DNA of 21,644 nucleotides from CAYYJM01 sp964471755 (GTDB taxonomy: Bacteria > Planctomycetota > Planctomycetia > Gemmatales > Gemmataceae), in contig CAYYJM010000088.1 in the NCBI GenBank assembly GCA_964471755.1, positions 1-21,644 of the forward strand, in the 5' to 3' direction. Below, piece by piece: positions 14,899 to 21,644 of the stretch. Position 1 is the stretch's first letter, and each line of letters opens with the position of its first letter. The notes beneath the pieces were generated by a model, which saw only the letters and a list, made by a program, of their open reading frames with translations, was not told the origin of the DNA and searched no databases. A program made the position numbers and the translations under genes.

Positions 14899-16302
14899 AT
14901 GGCGTCCAGCGCCTGCCCGACCCACCGCCGCCTCGGTCCGATCGACCGCCGAACCGTCCTGCGTGCGGGGACCGCCTCGCTCTTCGGCCTCGGTCTGCCG
15001 GACCTGCTGGCGGCGCGATCGCCCTCCCGACGCGGCCCGGCGAAGGCGTGCATCGTCCTGTTCATGTGGGGCGGGCCGGCCCAGCAAGATACCTGGGACC
15101 TGAAACCCGACGCCCCGGCTGAGTACCGCGGCGACTTCAAGCCCATCGCCACGAAGGTGCCCGGCGTGCAGATCTGCGAGCATCTACCCCGGCTCGCCCA
15201 GCGCATGGACCGCCTGGCCCTGATCCGCTCGCTGACGCACGACGACGTCAACCACACGACGGCGACGCACTACCAGCTCACCGGCCGAAAGCTGCCGCGA
15301 CCCGGGGCACAGCTCGCGGAGGACTGGCCCAGCTACGGTGCCATCCTGTCGCGCTTCGGTCATGGTCGCGGCTCCCTGCCGGCGTTCGTGTCGATGATGC
15401 CGGAGGTGCCCAACGGCGCACCGCGCTTCGTCGAGGAGTCGCACGGCCAGGGAGCCGGCTGGCTCGGAGCGATCCACAACCCGATGCGGATCGACGCGGA
15501 CGCCAGCCGGCCAGACTATCGCGTCGCCGACTTCGGCCTGACCGCCGACGTGCCGCTGATCCGCACCGAGCAGCGCCGATCGCTGCTCAATCAACTCGAC
15601 CGCCAGCGGCGAATGCTCGAAGCGCACCCCGGCGTCCAGGCCGCGGAGAGCCATTACGAGAAGGCGTTCGACCTGCTCGCCAGCGGCGACGCGGTCGAGG
15701 CGTTCGATCTGTCGCGCGAACCGCGTTCTCTGCGTGAGCGCTACGGCATGAACATCCACGGCCAGAGCGTCCTGCAAGCACGTCGGCTCGTCGAACGCGG
15801 TGTGCCGCTGGTGACGGTGTTCTGGCCCAATGACGGCATCACGAACGTGAGCGTCTACTGGGACACGCACAGCCGGAACTTTATCGATCTCAAGACGCGC
15901 CTCTGCCCAGTGACGGACCAGGCGTTCTCGGCTCTGCTCGATGATCTCGACGCTCGCGGTCTGCTTGACGAGACGCTGATCGTCTGGACCGGCGAGATGG
16001 GCCGGACGCCGCGTGTCGGCCAGTCGGTCGTCGGCGGAGCTGGTGCGGGCAAGGACGGCCGGGACCACTGGCCAAGCGTGTTCAGTGCCGTCCTCGCTGG
16101 TGGCGGCATCCGTGGTGGCGTGGTCCACGGTTCGAGCGACCGCTACGCCGCGTACCCGGCGACGCATCCGACGCCGCCGGCCGACCTGGCCGCGACGGTC
16201 TACCACTGCCTGGGCATCGCCCCGGAGACGCGGATTCTCGACCGCCAGGGCCGGCCGGCGACGCTGTGCGAGGGGACGCCGATCCGGGCGGTACTGCGGT
16301 GA
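14899..16302 (+). CDS. DUF1501 family Tat-exported protein
   Basis: A 467-residue DUF1501 protein of a different subfamily from the one at 1150. The Tat signal RRTVLRAGTASLFGLGL is followed by LLAA. Hallmarks follow: LFMWGGPAQQDTWDLKP (about residues 54-70), LIRSLTHDDVNHTTATHY, VWTGEMGRTPRVG, then GRDHWPSVFSAVLAGGG, in the order of the alkaline phosphatase-like fold with its metal-binding Asp and His. A periplasmic hydrolase role is likely but the substrate is unknown. The start at 14899 has GGAG at 8-base spacing; longer readings run into the palindrome and the divergent dtd gene. It is followed 110 bases later by the ABC-F gene on the same strand. Nothing seems broken. Confidence 0.92.
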   Translation: MASSACPTHRRLGPIDRRTVLRAGTASLFGLGLPDLLAARSPSRRGPAKACIVLFMWGGPAQQDTWDLKPDAPAEYRGDFKPIATKVPGVQICEHLPRLAQRMDRLALIRSLTHDDVNHTTATHYQLTGRKLPRPGAQLAEDWPSYGAILSRFGHGRGSLPAFVSMMPEVPNGAPRFVEESHGQGAGWLGAIHNPMRIDADASRPDYRVADFGLTADVPLIRTEQRRSLLNQLDRQRRMLEAHPGVQAAESHYEKAFDLLASGDAVEAFDLSREPRSLRERYGMNIHGQSVLQARRLVERGVPLVTVFWPNDGITNVSVYWDTHSRNFIDLKTRLCPVTDQAFSALLDDLDARGLLDETLIVWTGEMGRTPRVGQSVVGGAGAGKDGRDHWPSVFSAVLAGGGIRGGVVHGSSDRYAAYPATHPTPPADLAATVYHCLGIAPETRILDRQGRPATLCEGTPIRAVLR

Positions 16303-16412
16303 AGAAGAGTTCACCATCGAAGCCTCTCTGTCTCATCTTCTCTGGGCTCTTCGTGCCCTGGTGGGTACAATTCCTGTTTTCCCGGCCCCCGGTTCCGAGG
16401 ATTCCCCCCGCG

Positions 16413-18203
16413 ATGGCGACCCTGCTACAAATCTCCAAGGCCTGCAAGTCCTACGGCGACCAGGTCCTCCTCGACAACGCCGAGGCCACCATCAGCGACG
16501 ATGTCAAGGTCGGCTTCATCGGCCGTAACGGGGCCGGCAAGAGTACCCTGCTCCGCGTCCTGCTCGGCGAGGAAGAACTCGATAGCGGTGAGGTCGTCCG
16601 CCATCCCGGCCTGCGCATGGGCTATCTACGCCAGCACGACCCGTTCCTGCCCGGCGAGACGACCCTCGACTTCCTCCAGCGTGACAGCGGCCAGCCGGCC
16701 TGGAAGTGCGGCGAGGTCGCCGGTGACTTCGAGTTGAAGGGAGCCTACCTCGAAGGGCCGATCGCCACGCTGTCCGGCGGCTGGCAGACGCGCGTCAAGC
16801 TGGCCGCCCTGCTCCTGCACGAGCCGAACCTGCTCGTCCTCGACGAGCCGACCAACTACCTCGACCTGCGGACGCAGATTCTGCTGGAGCATTTCCTCCA
16901 GAACCACCGCTCGGCGTGCCTGATCGTCTCGCACGACCGGGCCTTCCTCGGCGCGACCTGCGACCATACCCTCGACCTGTCGCGTGGCAAGCTGACGGGC
17001 TACCCCGGCAAGGTGGATGCCTACCTGAAGTTCAAGCAGGAGAAGCGCGAACACGAGGAACGCTCCAACGAGACGATCCTGGCCAAGCGCCGTCACCTGG
17101 AGGACTTCATCGCCCGCAACAAGGCCCGCGCCGCGACGGCGACCCTGGCCCGATCGAAGGGCAAGCAACTCGAACGCCTCGAGCTGGCGGAGATCGCCGG
17201 CGATGAGCCGACCGCCCGCATTCGACCACCGCGCGTCGAGCCGCGCAAGGGTCCGGCCGTGCGCTGCCGCGACCTGGCCATCGGCTACCCGGAGCGGGCC
17301 ATCGCCAGCGCGATCGAGCTGGATGTCGAACACGGCTCGCGAGCAGCCATCGTCGGCGACAACGGCCAGGGCAAGACAACGTTCCTGCGCACGCTCGTGG
17401 ACTCGCTCACGCCGCTGGCCGGCGAGGTCCGCTGGGGCCACGGCTGCCAGATCGGCGTCTACGCCCAGCACGTCTACACCAGCCTGCCGGAGAAGCAGAC
17501 GGTACTCGACTACCTTCATCGCCAGGCCGCCCGAGGGAAGAAGGATCAGGAGATCCTCGAGGTGGCCGGCTCGCTCCTGTTCCGTGGCCCGGACACCGAG
17601 AAGCCGATCGGCGTCCTCTCCGGCGGCGAGCGCGCCCGGCTCTGCCTGGCCGGCCTGCTGCTGAGCAACTCCAACGTCCTGATCCTCGACGAACCAGGCA
17701 ACCACCTCGACGTGGACACGGTCGAGTCCCTGGCCGAGGCGCTGCTCGAGTACCAGGGGACGGTGATCTTCACCAGCCACGATCGCCACTTCGCCAGCCG
17801 GATCGCCACGACGATCATCGAGGTTCGCGATGGCCGGGTGGCCAGCTACGGCGGCGGTTACGAGGGCTACCTGTACCGGGTCAACAAGGAGATCGAGGCC
17901 GGCGAACGCGAGGCGGTGACCGCACGGGCGAAGGTGCCGGCCGAGGTGCGCAAGGCTCCACCGGTCGCGGCCCGGAAAGCCCCACGGACCGAGGCTGAGA
18001 TCCGTCAGGAACTGAAGGCGACCGAGGAGGCGATGGCCCGGTTCGACGAGCAGCGGCAAGCCCTGGACGCCCGGTTGGCGGAACCGCTGAGCCCTGCGGA
18101 GCTGGAGCGCGTCCTGGAGGATCTCGCCACGGTAACCGATCAACTGTCCGAGGCGGAGGAGCGGTGGGGCCGGCTGACCGACGAACTGGACGGATTGGCG
18201 TGA
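16413..18203 (+). CDS. ABC-F family ATPase
   Basis: A 596-residue protein with two ABC cassettes on one chain and no membrane helices, the ABC-F layout of ribosome-acting ATPases (Uup, YheS, EttA and relatives). Cassette 1: Walker A GRNGAGKST (37-45), signature LSGGW (120-124), Walker B LVLDEPTNYLD. Cassette 2: Walker A GDNGQGKTT (315-323), signature LSGGE (402-406), Walker B LILDEPGNHLD, where Gly 429 replaces the usual Thr of DEPTN. A charged linker (about 200-260) between cassettes and a C-terminal coiled coil (about 526-596) match Uup/YheS-type members. It probably adjusts stalled or peptidyl-transfer-impaired ribosomes; antibiotic protection is possible but not shown. The start at 16413 has only a distant GAGG; the upstream in-frame ATG lies inside the DUF1501 gene. 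Confidence 0.93.
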   Translation: MATLLQISKACKSYGDQVLLDNAEATISDDVKVGFIGRNGAGKSTLLRVLLGEEELDSGEVVRHPGLRMGYLRQHDPFLPGETTLDFLQRDSGQPAWKCGEVAGDFELKGAYLEGPIATLSGGWQTRVKLAALLLHEPNLLVLDEPTNYLDLRTQILLEHFLQNHRSACLIVSHDRAFLGATCDHTLDLSRGKLTGYPGKVDAYLKFKQEKREHEERSNETILAKRRHLEDFIARNKARAATATLARSKGKQLERLELAEIAGDEPTARIRPPRVEPRKGPAVRCRDLAIGYPERAIASAIELDVEHGSRAAIVGDNGQGKTTFLRTLVDSLTPLAGEVRWGHGCQIGVYAQHVYTSLPEKQTVLDYLHRQAARGKKDQEILEVAGSLLFRGPDTEKPIGVLSGGERARLCLAGLLLSNSNVLILDEPGNHLDVDTVESLAEALLEYQGTVIFTSHDRHFASRIATTIIEVRDGRVASYGGGYEGYLYRVNKEIEAGEREAVTARAKVPAEVRKAPPVAARKAPRTEAEIRQELKATEEAMARFDEQRQALDARLAEPLSPAELERVLEDLATVTDQLSEAEERWGRLTDELDGLA

Positions 18204-18274
18204 ATCGTGGCGGACCATCCCACGGACACCAACGGTAGGGACGTGTCTGGAATGCGAACCGAATGCGTCCCTGT

Positions 18275-18711
18275 TCACGTCGGATGGGCGTCCCCTTCGA
18301 CGACCGGCTGCCAGCGCCGCGGGATGGTCGCCCACGCCGCCTGGTAGATCGTCTCCAGGGGCACCTCGACGTAGAAACCCGGTAGCAGATAGATCGGCAT
18401 GTCACGCAGCACCGAACCAACGGCGAACGGCTCCAGATACGTCCGCAGCCCTTGCTGACGAACGAGCGGATACCGTGAGCCGTGTTCTTGTTCGCTGGCG
18501 ATACGACCTCGACGACGGCGACGATACGGTCGCCGCTGACGTGGCGGATCGCGACGATCTTCGGTCCGAAGCCGGCGGCTCTCTGCTCGGGCAGGGCGTA
18601 ATACTCGGACGGCAACAGTCGCAGTAGGGCCCGATGGATCTCCGAGATCCACTCATGGTGCAGGGCGTGATAGATCCCCGCTTCGACGCGAGTCCAGTCG
18701 TGCATTGGCAT
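18275..18711 (-). pseudogene. Decayed DUF4058 family gene
   Basis: The start at 18711 has a good ribosome site (GGGGAGG) and the family's typical opening MPMHDWTRVEAGIYHALHHEW. The usual RHVSGDRIVAVVEVVSPANK block follows too early: about 45 residues normally found after GFGP (near 18561) appear deleted in frame. At about 18446-18456 the reading frame shifts. The first frame continues with nonsense, while the other gives LEPFAVGSVLRDMPIY and LETIYQAAWATIPRRW, the normal C-terminus, ending at 18275. The central helix-rich part between is missing. Two deletions, one of them frame-changing, imply a dead gene. DUF4058 proteins are common in planctomycetes and cyanobacteria, and their function is unknown. 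A sequencing error alone would not explain the missing segments. Confidence 0.78.
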
Positions 18712-19205
18712 CGTGACACCTCCCCGATGATTGTATGTCGGCGTGCGTCAGCGGAACGTGGCCGGAATCCCGGAGCCGGTTGCGATGTTGCGGGTGGTAG
18801 GGGATTTTGAGGGGCACGCCGGTGGGTGGAACGCATAAGCGCAAGCCAGGGCATCGCAAGTGTCTTTGTGGCTGTGGTTTGCGGCGCATCGCACCAGATC
18901 CCCCGCTCGGGAGGTGGCTGGGGTAAAAATCGTGTCTGTGACGGTGACAGATGTGTGTCACCGCTAGAAAAATAGGGGCCGGCTGGGGTAACGCCGCCGA
19001 GGACGCATCGTAAACCCAAGAGCCATCAGGCTCCCTGACAGCGCAACCGGCTCGGAATCCCGAGTTCCTCGTTGAGATCGAGTCCCACTCGTTCGTATAA
19101 TCCGTGCGGCAGCCTTCCCGGATAGACGCTTTCTCAACACCGCCTGAGCAAGAACCCCCACGATCGAGGATGTCCAGAGGCGACGCCGTTCTCGGAGAAT
19201 GCAGT
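18712..19205. other. Non-coding stretch between divergent genes
   Basis: About 494 bases with no convincing gene in any frame; open frames have no ribosome site and read as low-information Arg/Pro-rich sequence. The only structure seen is the hairpin with flanking direct repeats at 18916-18991. The promoter of the hydrolase gene should lie here. No tRNA, known riboswitch or insertion-sequence end was recognised. The stretch could hold the remains of a deleted gene, given the decayed DUF4058 gene beside it. Confidence 0.5.
18916..18991. repeat. Direct repeats flanking a small hairpin
   Basis: GGCTGGGGTAA occurs at 18916-18926 and again at 18981-18991. Between them, CGGTGACA (18942-18949) pairs perfectly with TGTCACCG (18956-18963) around a six-base loop. 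Short direct repeats flanking a palindromic core is the footprint of a small inserted element, but 11 bp can also recur by chance in such sequence. No transposase ends were recognised. Confidence 0.4.
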
Positions 19206-21554
19206 ATGCGATTGCCACGAACGTTTGTCTCGGTCCTGGCCCTCGGAGCGATCCTGACGGGCCTCGTTTCCCTGCGTGCGGACGAGTCGGCCGACCTGAA
19301 CAAGATCGCGCCCGACGTCCTCACGAAGGAACAGCGTGCCGACGCGGTCGGCATGATCGGTCGAGACATCAGCCGCCGCACCGACGCGGCCAACGCCCGC
19401 ACACGCGCCGACTGGGCGACGATCCAGACGCGTCAGCAGTGGGAGAAGTTTCGCGACGAACGCATCGAGAAGCTGCGCCGCTCCCTGGGCGATTTTCCGC
19501 CACCGCCGGCGAAACTGAACGTCCGCGTGACCGGCACTGTGAAGGGAGACGGCTTCACGATCGAGAACCTCGTCTACGAGAGTCGGCCGGGGCAGTGGGT
19601 GCCGGCCAATCTGTACGTCCCGGCCAAACCCGGCCAGGCGATGCCGGGTCTGCTCATCGCTCATGCCCACCACCGCGACAAACCGCAGAGCGAACTCCAG
19701 GACATGGGCATGACCTGGGCCAGGGCCGGCTGTCTGGTCCTGGTCATCGACCAGGTCGGCTACGGCGAACGGCGGTCGCATCCCTTCCATTCGGCCGCCG
19801 ACTACCCGAAGGAGTTTCGCCCGAGTCGGCAGGATTACTGGTTCCGCTACGATTCCGGCGTCCAGCTCCAGCTCCTCGGCGACAGTCTGATGGGCTGGTT
19901 CGCCCATGATCTGAGCCGCGGCGTGGACCTGCTCCTGGCCCGGCCGGGCATCGATGCGAAGAAGATTATCCTGCTCGGTGCCGTCGCCGGCGGCGGTGAC
20001 CCGGCCGGCGTGACGGCGGCGCTCGATCCACGCATCACCTGCTGCGTGCCGTTCAACTTCGGCGGACCACAACCGGAATCGCGTTACCCGCTGCCCGACG
20101 ACGCCGAGACACGCTTCAACTACCTCGGCAGCTCCTACTGGGACTCGACACGCGGCCTGCGTCGCGGCGGCAGCGACGACTTCCCGCACTGGGTCATCAC
20201 CAGCAGCATCGCTCCGCGCCACCTCATCCACGGCCATGAGTTCTCCTGGGATGGCGAACGCGATCCCGTCTGGAAGCGCTACCAGCGCATCTGGGGCGAC
20301 TTCTACGGCGCGGCCGAGCACGTCGGCGTCGCCCACGGCAAGGGCACGCTGAAGCAAAGCGCTCCGGCCGCGTCGCACTGCACGAACATCGGCTCGTTCC
20401 ATCGCCAGATGATCCACCCGCTCTTCGAGCGCTGGTTCGGCATCAAGGCGACCGAGTACAGCGCTCCCCGCTCTGTCAAGGAACTGACCTGCCTGACCGA
20501 GGCGGCACGGCTTGAACTGAAACCGAAGAGCCTCACCGACCTGATGAGCGCTCTCGGTGCCGAGCGGATCGACAAGGCCCGGCAGCGCCTGGCCGGCAAG
20601 TCGCCCGACGAACGCCGTCGTCTCCTCCGCGACGACTGGGCCCGGCTGCTCGGCCCCATCAGCCCGGCGAAGCCGCCGGTCGTGAAGGAGCGGAAAACGG
20701 ACGAGCAGCCGGTCGCCGGGGCAAAGGTGGAGCGCGTCGTCCTGGAGGTCGAGCCGGGCATCGTGGTGCCGATCCTCGTCCTCGTGCCGATAAAGAGAAT
20801 CGGGAAGGCTCCCGTGGTCGTCGGCCTGGCGCGGGCCGGCAAGGCGGGATTCCTCAAGGAGCGAGCCGCCGAGCTGCGAACGCTCATCGCGGGCGGAGCG
20901 ATCGTCGTCCTGCCCGATCTGCGGGCCATCGGCGAGACGCGCGTCGGCACCTCACGCGGCCGGGATGGTAGTGACACCGGCCTGTCAACGCAGGTCCATC
21001 TCTTCGGCGAAACGCTGCTCGGCCAGCGGCTGCGCGACCTGCGTGCCGTGCTGGCCTGGCTGCGCAGTCGAGACGATGTCGATGGCCAGCGGCTGGCCCT
21101 GTGGGGCGACTCGTTCACGCCGACGAACGGGCCGGACACGAACTTCAAGCTCCCGCACGGCGTCGGCGGCTGGCCGAAGGGCCCCGAGCCGCTCGGCGGT
21201 CTGCTCGCCCTGCTCGGCGGTCTGTTCGAGGACGACGTGCGAGCCGTCCACATCGCCGGCAGCCTGGTCGGCTATCATGGCATCCTGACGCACTTCGCCG
21301 TTCTGGTCGGTCATGACGATGTCGTGCCGGGAGCGTTGACGGCCGGCGATCTGTGCGATCTGGCCGGCGGCCTGGCTCCCCGACCACTGCACCTGGAGGC
21401 GATGGTCGATCATCTGAATCGGCCGGTCGCGGTCGGAGACGTGAAGAAGATCTACGAACCGACGGTGCGGAGCTACTCGGCCACACCGGGAGCGCTCAGC
21501 TTCGCCGATCGTCGATCGTCGGCCGCGACGTGGCTGCTGCAACGGCTGCGGTGA
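19206..21554 (+). CDS. Secreted tandem alpha/beta-hydrolase (acetylxylan esterase-like)
   Basis: A 782-residue exported protein. After a signal peptide (residues 1 to about 25) there are two alpha/beta-hydrolase-like halves. The first (about 115-415) resembles acetylxylan esterase/dienelactone hydrolase proteins, with LIAHAHHRDKP, DQVGYGERR and a nucleophile-elbow position reading GAVAGGG (258-264) with no Ser. The second (about 505-782) has an elbow WGDSFTP with Ser 636. The first half's catalytic Ser is therefore absent while the second could be active. Planctomycete relatives are often annotated as acetylxylan esterases that remove acetyl groups from plant or algal polysaccharides; that activity is unproven here. 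The start at 19206 has GGAG at 8-base spacing and begins the signal peptide. Downstream lies only the tandem repeat. Confidence 0.85.
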   Translation: MRLPRTFVSVLALGAILTGLVSLRADESADLNKIAPDVLTKEQRADAVGMIGRDISRRTDAANARTRADWATIQTRQQWEKFRDERIEKLRRSLGDFPPPPAKLNVRVTGTVKGDGFTIENLVYESRPGQWVPANLYVPAKPGQAMPGLLIAHAHHRDKPQSELQDMGMTWARAGCLVLVIDQVGYGERRSHPFHSAADYPKEFRPSRQDYWFRYDSGVQLQLLGDSLMGWFAHDLSRGVDLLLARPGIDAKKIILLGAVAGGGDPAGVTAALDPRITCCVPFNFGGPQPESRYPLPDDAETRFNYLGSSYWDSTRGLRRGGSDDFPHWVITSSIAPRHLIHGHEFSWDGERDPVWKRYQRIWGDFYGAAEHVGVAHGKGTLKQSAPAASHCTNIGSFHRQMIHPLFERWFGIKATEYSAPRSVKELTCLTEAARLELKPKSLTDLMSALGAERIDKARQRLAGKSPDERRRLLRDDWARLLGPISPAKPPVVKERKTDEQPVAGAKVERVVLEVEPGIVVPILVLVPIKRIGKAPVVVGLARAGKAGFLKERAAELRTLIAGGAIVVLPDLRAIGETRVGTSRGRDGSDTGLSTQVHLFGETLLGQRLRDLRAVLAWLRSRDDVDGQRLALWGDSFTPTNGPDTNFKLPHGVGGWPKGPEPLGGLLALLGGLFEDDVRAVHIAGSLVGYHGILTHFAVLVGHDDVVPGALTAGDLCDLAGGLAPRPLHLEAMVDHLNRPVAVGDVKKIYEPTVRSYSATPGALSFADRRSSAATWLLQRLR

Positions 21555-21570
21555 GGCAAGCCAGCACGCA

Positions 21571-21644
21571 TGGCACTCGGGTCTTGTGGTGGCACTCGGG
21601 TCTTGTGGTGGCACTCGGGTCTTGTGGTGGCACTCGGGTCTTGT
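21571..21644. repeat. 19-bp tandem repeat running off the window
   Basis: Three perfect copies of TGGCACTCGGGTCTTGTGG (21571-21589, 21590-21608, 21609-21627) and 17 bases of a fourth reach the window end. Copies are identical, with no unique spacers, so it is not a CRISPR array. It begins 16 bases after the hydrolase stop. The full number of copies is unknown; the contig probably breaks here because of the repeat. Confidence 0.9.

Noticed and set aside
18237..18272. AGGGACG/CGTCCCT inverted repeat between the convergent ABC-F and DUF4058 ends, as a two-way terminator
   Set aside because: Only seven pairs around a 22-base loop and no T-run; too weak to call.
16626..18335. A 569-codon minus-strand open frame opposite the ABC-F gene
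   Set aside because: The plus strand encodes complete Walker and signature motifs; the opposite frame shows none.
18712..19205. A tRNA gene or insertion-sequence remnant in the long intergenic stretch
   Set aside because: No T-loop consensus or cloverleaf was seen and no transposase fragment could be recognised in any frame.
21571..21644. CRISPR array
   Set aside because: Units are 19 bp, directly abutting, with no variable spacers and no cas genes in the window.

Overview
The window looks like a stretch of a high-GC Planctomycetota chromosome, probably from the Gemmata-type lineage. This rests on gene content, not on any marker gene. It carries two intact DUF1501 proteins and the stub of a third, a Ser/Thr kinase with an extracytoplasmic sensor, a HEAT-repeat secreted protein, a DUF4058 remnant, a redoxin/haem/copper-monooxygenase-like fusion and a large secreted esterase-like protein. 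No rRNA, tRNA, CRISPR array, intact insertion sequence or phage gene was seen. A run of ten N's at 10797-10806 marks an assembly join, so the halves on either side may not be exactly adjacent.

Layout. From 1 to 2645 (+): a secreted small haem protein with a C-terminal CxxCH, a 45-residue peptide with a double-glycine-leader-like motif behind a structured 5' leader that can bury its Shine-Dalgarno, a DUF1501 protein, and a 78-base stub of another DUF1501 gene joined by an ATGA overlap. From 2712 to 8413 (-): a three-gene signalling cassette (secreted HEAT protein, membrane Ser/Thr kinase with a Cache-like sensor, FHA-GAF-class III cyclase), tightly spaced, the last two sharing a TGATG junction. 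From 8523 to 10709 (+): a small cupin and the redoxin/haem/copper fusion. From 10807 to 14693 (-): D-aminoacyl-tRNA deacylase (dtd) followed by two amino-acid permeases, the second overlapping the first by GTGA and cut by the gap. From 14694 to 18203: a shared upstream region holding a perfect 29-bp inverted repeat, a second DUF1501 protein and an ABC-F ATPase (+). From 18275 to the end: a decayed DUF4058 gene (-), an approximately 500-base non-coding stretch, a tandem alpha/beta-hydrolase protein (+), and a 19-bp tandem repeat that runs off the window.

How the parts may work together. The 2712-8413 cassette reads as one signalling unit: a secreted HEAT protein that could meet the sensor domain, a sensor kinase, and a cyclase whose FHA domain could bind the phosphorylated kinase. 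The cyclase has unusual residues at both purine-selecting positions. The dtd-permease-permease run suggests amino-acid uptake linked to protection of translation from D-amino acids. Both of these links are inference from gene order. The best candidates for something undescribed are the leader-like peptide with its SD-burying RNA fold, the cyclase with altered specificity residues, the approximately 100-residue hydrophilic insertion in one permease, and the nested 29-bp palindrome.
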